Source: Planctomycetota bacterium (GTDB lineage: Bacteria; Planctomycetota; Planctomycetia; Gemmatales; Gemmataceae). From it: DNA of 57,476 nucleotides. Below the pieces are notes generated by a model, which did not search any database, was not told the origin of the DNA, and saw only the letters and a program-made list of their open reading frames with translations. Every line of letters begins with the position of its first letter. Position 1 is the first letter of the stretch. A program made the translations under genes and the position numbers. This document shows positions 50,536 to 57,476 of this stretch, piece after piece. The DNA is taken from positions 1 through 57,476 of the forward strand of contig JAIOPV010000290.1 of NCBI GenBank assembly GCA_021413735.1, in the 5' to 3' direction.

Positions 50536-51843
50536 TCAGGCGAACGGCGTGAAGGCATCCGCCGCGTTGATGTTCACGGTGTACCCCAGATCCGCCATCG
50601 AAGCGACCGTGACCCGGCTGAGCGGGTTCACGACGCCCGAATTGAGGATCGGCGTCATCAGTTCAGTCTTGAACACCGACTCACGCCAGTGCGATTCCAC
50701 GGCCAGCGTGTCGGCGGAACTCACAACCTCAAGGGGAACACTCGTCACTTTCGTCCCGAAGATCAGGTTGTATTGGGCCGTTGCTTGCGCCCCGGTGAAC
50801 GTTGGATCGGCCGTTCGCGAATTGAGCACCAAGCCCTGTTGCTGCCAGATCGACCCGAAGCCCAGGGCGTGAGCCAATTCGTGCAACGCCACCTCGTAGA
50901 GTTCAAACGGGGTCGCTGTTAGCCCTGCCAGATCTGCGCTATCGACGATAATCGTCGCGTGGATTGGCAAGAATGGAGTCGCCGACAACACGGGTCGGAT
51001 CAGATCGACACGGGTCTGCGCAGCAATTTTGCCAACGCCATCAATCGCCCCAACCGAGATATCGACCAGGAGATCATCGACTGGGACGATACCGAAGAAC
51101 GCCGATGGGATATCCCCGACAATGATCTGGCCCCAACGGTTCGCGGCCTGTTGAAATGCGTTCTGTTGGAAGGCCGTCAGGCCGCTCTGCCGAAGCGAGA
51201 TGTTAAACCCAGCCGCGGGCGGAGGCGGAATCGTCGGGATTGTTGTCGGCACGGTCGGTGGCACGACCGGCGGCACAACCGGCGGCACCACCGGTGGCAC
51301 AACCGGCCTGGCAAGCAGCGTGGTCGTCGAAATCGCTTGTTTCACCGACAAGGTGTAATTCGGGTTATGAGCGCCCGCGAGGCCACTCACCTGCACGTAG
51401 TAAGTCCCAGGGGGTTGACCCACGAGCGAGACAGCTTCTTGATTTCCGGTTCCCCGCGAAGCCGAAATTTGAACTCCCAACGAGTCGAACAACCGGAGAT
51501 TTAAATCTCCCTGAGCATTCGAGAACTGGATGCTCGCGTAACTCCCGGCGACGCCCTTCAGCGTTGTGGTGAACTTGAACCAGGCGGCTCTCGTTTCCAA
51601 CGACAGCCCCGTGAGGGTTCTGGTCACGGTGGGGTTCAATGCGGTTCCGGTCAGCGTACCGAGATCCTGCGCAGATGCGAATGTCGTGTTGGTTGGGGCC
51701 GTTACCGGAACCGCGTGTGTGTTCGTGGGCAGCGAAACCACCAGGTTCGCTGTGCCATATTGGGCAGGCGTGATGGAAATCGAGGCTGGCGTGAGGCGAT
51801 CTTCGAGGGAATCAATCCGTGGTCGGAACTTCAGATTCGACAT
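50536..51843 (-). CDS. Secreted leishmanolysin-like metalloprotease with planctomycete extracellular motif
   Basis: 435 residues from the ATG at 51843. The N-terminus has no ordinary signal peptide but carries SNLKFRPRIDSLEDRLTPAS, the planctomycete extracellular motif (R-x-x-x-LExRLxP). A PPC-like domain follows (about 55-170: TRAAWFKFTTTLKGVAGSYA, PPGTYYVQVSG) and then a PVVPP repeat linker. The catalytic part (about 210-435) has HELAHALGFGSIW (HExxH zinc motif with Gly-Phe) and downstream ESHWRESVFKTELMTP, matching the third His and Met-turn of the M8 (leishmanolysin) clan. Likely an exported zinc protease. GGVP-type repeats vary easily in length. Confidence 0.88.
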   Translation of the reverse strand: MSNLKFRPRIDSLEDRLTPASISITPAQYGTANLVVSLPTNTHAVPVTAPTNTTFASAQDLGTLTGTALNPTVTRTLTGLSLETRAAWFKFTTTLKGVAGSYASIQFSNAQGDLNLRLFDSLGVQISASRGTGNQEAVSLVGQPPGTYYVQVSGLAGAHNPNYTLSVKQAISTTTLLARPVVPPVVPPVVPPVVPPTVPTTIPTIPPPPAAGFNISLRQSGLTAFQQNAFQQAANRWGQIIVGDIPSAFFGIVPVDDLLVDISVGAIDGVGKIAAQTRVDLIRPVLSATPFLPIHATIIVDSADLAGLTATPFELYEVALHELAHALGFGSIWQQQGLVLNSRTADPTFTGAQATAQYNLIFGTKVTSVPLEVVSSADTLAVESHWRESVFKTELMTPILNSGVVNPLSRVTVASMADLGYTVNINAADAFTPFA

Positions 51844-52361
51844 GATTGATTCCCTCGCTCGGGGCTCATCAGGGTGCGGAACGGCTTGATGGAACAGTTT
51901 AACACAACCACCCGTACCGGGACGGATGCCGATTGTGCCTGTTGAGGGGCACATCTCACGATGATCCGACGGATTAGGCGGAATAAATGGATAATAACGA
52001 ACAGCGACGAAGTCCGGACACAAATTTCCGGCTTGTCCGAGCAGGAAGCGGAGATGCGCGACTGGCTCACGCCCAGAGTCGTCAATTTCGCTTCACATCA
52101 AAGTGCCAGAAGTGGCATTCCCCGTGTTAATCTGGGCACTTTCCGGACCTGAAATGAGTTCATCTGAGACATGAATTTTGGCCCAAACACCGTATTCAAT
52201 GACTTTTGCAATTACAATGATGATCGTCATTCCGGACAGGTAAAATGGTTCCGGAGGTGGGGTGGGCATGTCGCCCGGAACCGTTTTCTTGCCTGCACAA
52301 AACTGCGGGCAACGGCTGCTCCATTTGAGCGGCCGTTGCCCGAACGACACCGACACGAAAA
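51844..52361. other. Intergenic region
   Basis: 518 bases between minus-strand genes. Besides the hairpin at 52306-52342 I see only a doubtful 87-codon frame (52093-52356, minus) of unlikely composition. The right end is the FG-GAP gene terminator, and the region below 52300 should carry the promoter of the protease gene; no clear boxes. Confidence 0.4.
52306..52342 (-). terminator. Hairpin after the FG-GAP gene
   Basis: CGGGCAACGGC (52306-52316) pairs perfectly with 52332-52342 across a 15-base loop, 20 bases beyond the minus-strand stop at 52362. No U-run to speak of. Confidence 0.6.
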
Positions 52362-53642
52362 CTACTTCCGCTGCTGGATGATGACGCGAACGCCCTTCTT
52401 GTTCGACGAGATGACGTCCAGCAACTTGTCGCCGTTGATGTCCGCGACCTCGAACTGCGTGCCGATACCCGAATCGTCGTCAATCGGCATCGGCGTGAAC
52501 TGTGCAATGCCGTCGGCACCCTTCGTGTTCTTGAACCAGTAAATCATCGCGGGACCGTCGGAGCCGGGTTCGCTCTTGCCGTGGCTCCACCAGCGTTTGC
52601 CAGTCACGAGATCAGGGCGACCGTCGCCGTCGATGTCCACGAAGTGAGCTGCGTGCGACTCGGACACCAGCTTCGGGAACAGATCCATCTTCTGGAACGT
52701 CGGGTTCGCGTCCTTCTCGCTGCCGCGTTGCTTGTGCCACCAGATGCCGAACTTGTGCGCCGACGTGCTGATGATGTCGTTCTTGCCGTCGCCGTCCATG
52801 TCGTAGGCGAACATATCGGCACACGCTTCGCCCAGGCTCGCAGGGTGGAACACCCAAGGCGTCTTGCCATAGGCCTTCTCGGGTTGCTCCCACCAGCCAC
52901 CGGTGCAGAGCACGTCGCTACGCTTGTCGCCGTTCACGTCGCCGACACCCAACCCGTGGCTGAACCGCTGCGTGCCGGGGATTTCCTTGCGAGTGCCCGC
53001 CACTTCCTTGCCGTTCTCGACCTTCGCTGGCGTGCTTGGCTCGCTGATTGGGTGCATTTCCCACAGAGCAGTCGGATCGGAGCCTGGGGTGAAGTACGCC
53101 ATCTGCCCTTCGTTACCCTTGCCCTTTGGCTGCGCTCCCATCAGCAGAACCCGCTTGCCGTTGCCGAGAAGGTCGGTGTAAATCGGCGTCTCGTTGCAGG
53201 CTGAGTGCCAGATGATGTGCTTCTTCCAGTGGAGGGGCTTGCTGCCTTCTTCGGCCTGGCCCTTGGGGTTCTCCATCCAGTAGCACGGTTCGCCGGGGAA
53301 CGCGATCACGAGGAGGTCGGCGAAACCGTCGCCGTTGAAGTCGTCGGTCCAGCACGCGAAGACGCGGCTGTAGTTGCTGAGACCGTCCTTGAAGTCGGCG
53401 GGCGGCTGCATTTCGTGCGGCTTCCAGTCTGGTGCTTCGTACCAGTATTCGCCGTTGAGCACGTCGATTTTGCCGTCTTTGTTCACGTCCGCGACGGCAA
53501 CGCCTTCGGAGCGAAACTTCGGGTCGAGAACGGTCTTCTTCCAGGTGATGTTCGATTCGGCCTTCTTTTCCTCGGCGGGTGCGACTCCCGACAGGCTGGC
53601 GACAGCCGCAACGAGGGGAAGGATCAACAACAGACGCGACAT
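52362..53642 (-). CDS. Secreted FG-GAP/VCBS repeat beta-propeller protein
   Basis: 426 residues with signal peptide (MSRLLLILPLVAAVASLSGV). Repeats of the VCBS/FG-GAP type carry DxDxDG calcium loops: VAVADVNKDGKIDVLNGEYW, DDFNGDGFADLLVIAFPG, FAYDMDGDGKNDIISTSAHK, FVDIDGDGRPDLVTGKRWWS and FEVADINGDKLLDVISSNKK. Five to seven blades give an integrin-alpha-like propeller. No catalytic domain. Likely an extracytoplasmic binding protein or a planctomycete catabolic companion. It is a single gene with the hairpin 52306-52342 downstream. Confidence 0.88.
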   Translation of the reverse strand: MSRLLLILPLVAAVASLSGVAPAEEKKAESNITWKKTVLDPKFRSEGVAVADVNKDGKIDVLNGEYWYEAPDWKPHEMQPPADFKDGLSNYSRVFACWTDDFNGDGFADLLVIAFPGEPCYWMENPKGQAEEGSKPLHWKKHIIWHSACNETPIYTDLLGNGKRVLLMGAQPKGKGNEGQMAYFTPGSDPTALWEMHPISEPSTPAKVENGKEVAGTRKEIPGTQRFSHGLGVGDVNGDKRSDVLCTGGWWEQPEKAYGKTPWVFHPASLGEACADMFAYDMDGDGKNDIISTSAHKFGIWWHKQRGSEKDANPTFQKMDLFPKLVSESHAAHFVDIDGDGRPDLVTGKRWWSHGKSEPGSDGPAMIYWFKNTKGADGIAQFTPMPIDDDSGIGTQFEVADINGDKLLDVISSNKKGVRVIIQQRK

Positions 53643-53760
53643 TGGGGAGGCTCCTTGTGGAAGCGAGGCGAGCGGGCGGGGGGGTGGCGAAGGTGATTAT
53701 CGGTGCGGACGTGAAACGAAGCAAGCTGTTGGCCCGATTGAACGGCGGTTGTCTGTATTT

Positions 53761-53902
53761 ACCCTGAAAGGGTTGTATCTCACAGCCCAGGGTCGCCGCT
53801 TCGGCGCACCCTGGGAATGCGAGGCGAACCCGTTTTCACCGTAGGTTTCCCAGGGTGGCGCTGCGCTGACCCTGGGCTGCGAGATGTAACCCCTTCGGGG
53901 TA
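53761..53902. repeat. Long imperfect inverted repeat with CCCAGGGTC cores
   Basis: Arms about 53761-53817 and 53848-53902 are inverted with scattered mismatches. Shared strings are CAGCCCAGGGTC on the left and GACCCTGGGCTG on the right, with an inner CACCCTGGGAA and TTCCCAGGGTG pair, and outer CCTGAAAGGG and CCCCTTCGGGG. Around 55-bp arms with a 30-base loop. It lies between two minus-strand genes. It has the look of a dispersed palindrome, not a simple terminator. Confidence 0.6.
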
Positions 53903-53931
53903 AAACCAAACAATCATTGAATCTGTAGTCA

Positions 53932-54645
53932 TCACGCGTTCGCGGTGCTGAGCCATTCCGGACCTGCATTCACCGTGCTCATGATCCAACGGTTCACGTC
54001 GCGGAGCATGGCTTCGTTGATGCGATCCGTTGTTGGGTAGGTCTGGAAGCGCACGTTGCTTCCAGCGGCAGTCAGCAGTCGCGAAGATCGTCGTGCGACC
54101 GCGACCGGCATCACCGGATTGCTCACGCCGTGCCCAACGAACATTTGCAACCCTCGCGGTGCCTTCTTCCGACCGAGTGGCAACTCTCCGTTCAATGCAA
54201 CCACGCCACCCACGCGGCCAGCCAGGCCAAGACCGAAACGATACGCAGCCGCAGCTCCTTCGCCCACACCCACCAGATACAACCGCCGGGAATGAATGTG
54301 GTACTTGTCGCGAGCGTGCATCAGCACGTCGCCGAGATACTCATCCTTCGAGGAATCGCTCCAGCCATATCCGGGCCGTCCGGATGCTCCAGGTCCGTGC
54401 AGAACGGGACCGCGCGGGCAAGCGACGACGTAGTTTCGGCGACTCAGAAGCGGAGCCAGGCGGGCGGCTGAGTCTTCGTCAGCACCGTCGGCATGAAAGA
54501 GAATGACCAGCGGGTAAGCGTACTTCGGCTGGTAGTCGGAAGGCAGGAACAACCGCACCGGGCGATCCGGATGGGACCGCAGACAGGTGGTGGTGAACCC
54601 TTCCGTGTGGCGAATGGGTCGCCGAGGTTTTGTTGTCACCGGCAT
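53932..54645 (-). CDS. Alpha/beta-hydrolase-fold protein without a catalytic triad
   Basis: 237 residues. The fold matches phospholipase/carboxylesterase-type hydrolases: LPSDYQPKYAYPLVILFHAD, RRLYLVGVGEGAAAAYRFGL (nucleophile elbow), LQMFVGHGVSNPVMPVAVAR and a final LRDVNRWI. All three triad positions are changed: the elbow reads G-V-G128-E-G where Ser is expected, GVSN176PV replaces the usual GxxDPV Asp, and YPTTD207 replaces the usual YPxGH His. The GWSDSS loop and oxyanion strand are kept. It is therefore probably a non-catalytic binding protein that kept the fold. Cytoplasmic (no signal peptide). Confidence 0.8.
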   Translation of the reverse strand: MPVTTKPRRPIRHTEGFTTTCLRSHPDRPVRLFLPSDYQPKYAYPLVILFHADGADEDSAARLAPLLSRRNYVVACPRGPVLHGPGASGRPGYGWSDSSKDEYLGDVLMHARDKYHIHSRRLYLVGVGEGAAAAYRFGLGLAGRVGGVVALNGELPLGRKKAPRGLQMFVGHGVSNPVMPVAVARRSSRLLTAAGSNVRFQTYPTTDRINEAMLRDVNRWIMSTVNAGPEWLSTANA

Positions 54646-55149
54646 GGGGAATCCGTGATCCGGTTGTATTGGAGCACCCTGATGATTGGCTCGGTCGAGC
54701 GGGTCAGGGTCGGTTGCGAGTCGACTGCGACCTGCGAGTCACTTCGCGACAACTCTACGTTGGCCACAGGGCACATTCAAGAACACCCCGGGGCCGGCTT
54801 GAGCGAAAATCGTGCGATTTCTCCCATTGACGCACGGTTACTCCGCCTGGGACATATGCAGTGGAATAGCGAACTTAGGAAAGGTCAACAGGGCAGGCAG
54901 CGCAGGAAATGATTTCCGGCGATTCTTCGCCCGCACCACCCGGCGCACTCGCGCCAATCGCGCCAATCGCGCCACCCGCGCCAGGCGGCGCAACCAGTTC
55001 GGATTCCCGTCCACACGTCCTGATACCTCGCTGGAAGAATCGCAAAAATGATTCAACGCTGGTTGCACTTCCCCTGAGAGGCGATTACCTTTTTCCCCAT
55101 CGGAGTGTTTCCATTCCGAATGTCAACCTTTGTTTGGAGCACGTGCCCA
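54646..55149. other. Intergenic region with TCGCGCCAA-type tandem repeats
   Basis: 504 bases between the hydrolase start and the DUF5684 gene. A 9-base unit (GCGCCAATC) repeats imperfectly at about 54951-54977 and produces spurious frames with ARLARLARV and APIAPIAPP on the two strands. No convincing gene. It should hold the divergent promoters of the hydrolase and DUF5684 genes. Confidence 0.4.
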
Positions 55150-55569
55150 ATGGCAATCCTGGCAGCAGTGTTGGTCCCCTTGTTGATCGGTGGGGCGATC
55201 ATTTTGGCAATGGTTGTGGGGATGTGGAAAGTGTTTGTCAAAGCGGGGCAGCCTGGGTGGGCTTCCATCGTGCCGATCTACAACACCTACATCCTGGTCG
55301 TTGAGATCGCCAAGAAAGAGATGCTGTGGTTCATTCTGACGTTCATTCCGTTCGTCAACGTCGTGATCTTCATTCTCGTCTGTATGGAGATTGCCAAGAA
55401 GTTCGGGAAAGAAGCAGGATACGGGATCGGCTTGGCGTTGCTTCCGCCAATTTTCTTCCCGATGCTGGGGTTCAGCGATGCGAGGTATCAAGGCTCCAAG
55501 AATGGTGGCAGGCGCACCCGAGCCGATGATGACGATGAGGAGTCGGACGGCGAGCGAAAGAACTGGTGA
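55150..55569 (+). CDS. DUF5684 small membrane protein
   Basis: 139 residues from the ATG at 55150, which has GGAG ten bases upstream; an ATG at 55120 is possible. Four hydrophobic segments: 2-23, 46-66 region, 60-80 and 88-105. The conserved core is VFVKAGQPGWASIVPIYNTY, then ILVVEIAKKEMLWFIL and PFVNVVIFILVCMEIAKKFG, ending with a charged Asp/Glu-rich tail. DUF5684 proteins are small inner-membrane proteins of unknown role, sometimes fused to signal peptidases. The next gene is a paralogue on the same strand. Confidence 0.88.
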   Translation: MAILAAVLVPLLIGGAIILAMVVGMWKVFVKAGQPGWASIVPIYNTYILVVEIAKKEMLWFILTFIPFVNVVIFILVCMEIAKKFGKEAGYGIGLALLPPIFFPMLGFSDARYQGSKNGGRRTRADDDDEESDGERKNW

Positions 55570-55699
55570 ACCGCGAACACAGATTTCCCTTGGTTCTCCA
55601 GACAATGCGGTGAAGTGACAAATCCAAGCCGGGTAACTCGTTGCATACGAGGCACCCGGCTTGTACATTTGATACAGTCGCCACTGGCGGAGAACTGCG

Positions 55700-56119
55700 T
55701 TGCAATCCCCGATTCCACACTTTCCAACCCCGCCTTCGTCGCCGTTCACCTCTCCCGAACTCGACTGGCTCCTGCCGTACCTCCTTGTGTGGGGGACGAT
55801 CACTATTCCCGCCGTCATTGCGGGTTGGCTCGGGGTCTTTCCCAAAGCTGGACAACCTCGCTGGGCCGCACTCATCCCGGCCTACAACATCTACGTCCTC
55901 ACGGTTCGCGTCGCACGGCTCAGTCCGCTGTGGTTCGTGCTGATTATGCTGCCGCCGGTGAACCTGATCGCGGCCATTCTCGTGAATGTCGAGGTCGCGA
56001 AGCGGTTCGGCCGAACTGAAGCGTTCGGAGTGGGTCTGTCGGTGTTCGGGTTCATCCTTTACCCGATCATTGGGTTCGGGCGTTACAACTACGACGACAA
56101 GAGCCAACCGCTCTGGTGA
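55700..56119 (+). CDS. DUF5684 small membrane protein, paralogue
   Basis: 139 residues. A TTG start at 55700 is supported by GGAG seven bases upstream and gives MQSPIPHFPTPPSSPFTSPE before the first helix. Core motif matches the upstream gene: VFPKAGQPRWAALIPAYNIY, VARLSPLWFVLIMLPPVNLI and NVEVAKRFGRTEAFGVGLSV. The tail is short (FGRYNYDDKSQPLW). The two DUF5684 genes are 130 bases apart on the same strand and share the KAGQPxW-A-x-IP-x-YN motif, so they look like an old tandem duplication. Confidence 0.85.
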   Translation: MQSPIPHFPTPPSSPFTSPELDWLLPYLLVWGTITIPAVIAGWLGVFPKAGQPRWAALIPAYNIYVLTVRVARLSPLWFVLIMLPPVNLIAAILVNVEVAKRFGRTEAFGVGLSVFGFILYPIIGFGRYNYDDKSQPLW

Positions 56120-56132
56120 ACCGTCTGAGTCT

Positions 56133-56183
56133 TCGCCACTTGCGGCGTAGCGCTCTTTCTGAGCGCTACGCCGCAAGTGGCGA
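56133..56183. terminator. Perfect 23-bp hairpin after the DUF5684 pair
   Basis: Arms 56133-56155 and 56161-56183 pair exactly with loop TTTCT; the left arm begins TCGCCACTTGCGGCGTAGC. It starts 13 bases past the stop at 56119. It is the third strong copy of the GCCRCTTGCGGC palindrome, sharing GGCGTAGCGCTC with 32364-32388. Confidence 0.8.
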
Positions 56184-56362
56184 GTCCGGTTCCACCGTCC
56201 TTGTGGCGATTTCTGGTTTGCCCGAACATGCCACCCCGGTAAGATAAGGAATCGAGCGAGTTTCTACCTACCGCGCAAGCCTACCCTCCCAGCACGCCGA
56301 AGTTAGTTACAGCAAGCGACCTTCATCCCAGCCAAAGCCACGCTGTTCTGGAGCGACACCCG

Positions 56363-57476
56363 ATGCTCGACATCTTCTTCAACGGTTCCTCGTCACGAAC
56401 CTGTGATGGGAAAACTCGTCGCGATGTGCTCAAGGTTGGCGCGCTCGGGTTAGCTGGTTTGACGTTGCCCGGTTTGCTGCGTGCCGAAGCCGCGGGGCGT
56501 GCAAACGGAACAGCTATCAGCAAGGGCGCGAGGGCGAAGTCGGTTGTGCTGGTTTACCTCGGGGGCGGTCTTTCGCATCACGACAGCTTCGATACGAAGC
56601 CCGAAGCGAGCGAAGAAATCCGCGGCAAATACACGACGATCGACACCAACATCAGCGGGCTCCGGATCAGCGAGAAACTGCCCGGCATGGCGAAGGTGAT
56701 GGATCGCATTTCGCTCGTGCGTTCCGGGGCGCACAACAACGACCACCACGAGACTGCCACGAACTGGGTTCTCTCCGGACGCTTCGGCACACCGTTCGGC
56801 GACTTCCCGGCAGTCGGTGCTGTTGTCGCGCACGAAGCGGGGTTCACGGGCACGGTGCCACCGTATGTCGCGGTGCCGCGGAACCCGTCGTTCACCTGGG
56901 AACTCGGCAAGTCGGCGTTCCTCGGCGGTCGCTACGAATCGTTCAAGGCCGGCGACCCGAACCAGCCGAACTATCGCGTGCAAGACCTTCAACCGGCTGG
57001 CGGCGTGAACGCGAAGCAAGCCGAGCGCCGGGAAACGCTGCTGCAAACCGTGGACGGTCTGGCGAAGCGTGTCGAGGGCAACGACCAGATCGCGACCTAT
57101 GACGAGTTCCACGCTCGTGCCCGCGACATGGTACTTTCGAGCGAGGCCCGCAGGGCGTTCGCCATCGACCAGGAATCTGAGAAACTCCGTGATCGTTACG
57201 GCCGCAACACACCGGGGCAGTCGATGTTGTTGGCTCGCCGCTTGGTCGAGAATGGCGTGCGGTTCGTGACGGTGAACTACGGCGGTTGGGATCACCACGG
57301 GAAGATCTTCGAGGCGCTCGACAAGAAGCTCCCCGAGTTCGACCGGGCGGTGTCGGCGCTGATCGAAGACCTCGACGGTCGTGGTATGTTCGACGACACG
57401 CTGTTGGTCGTGATGGGCGAGTTCGGGCGTGGTCCGAAGATCAACAAAGACGCGGGTCGCGATCACTGGGGACCGG
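56363..57476 (+). CDS. DUF1501 (sulfatase-like) secreted protein, cut by window end
   Basis: At least 371 residues; the frame is open to the last base, so the C-terminus is missing. The ATG at 56363 begins MLDIFFNGSSSRTCDGKTRR, followed by a Tat-type signal (TRRDVLKVGALGLAGLTLPG). Then the DUF1501 landmarks: SVVLVYLGGGLSHHDSFDTK, VLVRSGAHNNDHHETATNWV area (written here as RSGAHNNDHHETATNW), FGTPFGDFPAVGAVVAHE, FVTVNYGGWDHHGKIFEALD and DDTLLVVMGEFGRGPKINKD. DUF1501 belongs to the alkaline-phosphatase superfamily; many planctomycetes pair it with a DUF1549/DUF1553 cytochrome protein, which may lie just upstream or downstream of the window. Confidence 0.93.
   Translation, partial: MLDIFFNGSSSRTCDGKTRRDVLKVGALGLAGLTLPGLLRAEAAGRANGTAISKGARAKSVVLVYLGGGLSHHDSFDTKPEASEEIRGKYTTIDTNISGLRISEKLPGMAKVMDRISLVRSGAHNNDHHETATNWVLSGRFGTPFGDFPAVGAVVAHEAGFTGTVPPYVAVPRNPSFTWELGKSAFLGGRYESFKAGDPNQPNYRVQDLQPAGGVNAKQAERRETLLQTVDGLAKRVEGNDQIATYDEFHARARDMVLSSEARRAFAIDQESEKLRDRYGRNTPGQSMLLARRLVENGVRFVTVNYGGWDHHGKIFEALDKKLPEFDRAVSALIEDLDGRGMFDDTLLVVMGEFGRGPKINKDAGRDHWGP

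Noticed and set aside
54838..55304. Frames with ARLARLARV and APIAPIAPP
   Set aside because: Both come from the tandem GCGCCAATC repeat; neither has a start signal.
56450..57466. Long minus-strand frame of 338 codons
   Set aside because: It is the antisense shadow of the DUF1501 gene, whose plus-strand frame has a Tat signal and family motifs.
1..57476. tRNA or rRNA genes
   Set aside because: I found no cloverleaf-like sequence with a CCA end and no rRNA-like conserved strings; the S23-like protein gene is not in an rRNA gene here.

Overview
The window looks like chromosome of a planctomycete, most likely of the Gemmata lineage. This rests on lineage-typical families: a DUF1559 pseudopilin-like protein, a DUF1501 protein, a TIGR02996 protein, planctomycete-type CxxCH (PSCyt1-like) domains, a sigma factor with a long membrane and coiled-coil tail, an ECF-FecR pair, 24-residue LRR proteins, a sulfatase, DUF1080, and the planctomycete extracellular motif (LEDRLTP). 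I saw no rRNA, tRNA, CRISPR array, IS transposase or phage gene. It reads as ordinary chromosome salted with many palindromic repeats. All assignments come from reading motifs by eye; no database search was run.

Layout. 1-3.1 kb: two hypothetical genes, then a tight three-gene operon (membrane protein with an arrestin-like domain, second arrestin-like protein, small P-loop ATPase) joined by 4-base overlaps. 3.2-5.6 kb (minus): TIGR02996 protein and a CNNM/CBS membrane protein. 5.9-9.7 kb: a Ser/Thr kinase fused to two CxxCH domains, and a membrane glycosyltransferase. 9.8-11.1 kb: an ACT-domain protein, then a four-helix-bundle gene set between GC-rich hexamer repeats. 11.1-16.5 kb: a duplicated amidohydrolase and a zinc-ribbon/beta-propeller protein. 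16.8-23.1 kb (minus): sigma factor with long tail, small secreted proteins, a rifampin-phosphotransferase-like protein and an RNase HI whose reading frame contains a whole palindromic element. 23.2-27.9 kb: tsaB, two Cys-rich lipoproteins, moeA, a sugar isomerase-like protein and a DUF1080 protein.

28.3-34.7 kb: an MFS transporter, a lipoprotein, an ECF/FecR pair, a DegT aminotransferase and a GT2 glycosyltransferase. 34.8-39.4 kb (minus): cytochrome c-thioredoxin fusion, sialidase-like propeller, DUF1559 protein and Cys-rich secreted protein. 39.6-44.4 kb: two tandem LRR proteins and a sulfatase. 44.8-46.9 kb: an overlapping operon of a degenerate sigma-54-activator-like PAS/AAA+ protein, a receiver-like protein without a phosphoacceptor Asp, and a 2x[4Fe-4S] ferredoxin. 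47-57.5 kb: ECF sigma factor, an orphan gene, a coiled-coil secreted protein, a leishmanolysin-like protease, an FG-GAP protein, an alpha/beta hydrolase that has lost its triad, two DUF5684 proteins and the start of a DUF1501 protein.

Most convergent gene pairs share a long perfect hairpin that probably ends transcription both ways. Several hairpins belong to dispersed families. The items I find most worth following up are the repeat-flanked four-helix-bundle cassette (10.4-11.1 kb), the arrestin-like/ATPase operon (1.1-3.1 kb), the palindromic element inside the RNase H frame (22.5 kb), and the degenerate activator-receiver-ferredoxin operon (44.8-46.9 kb).
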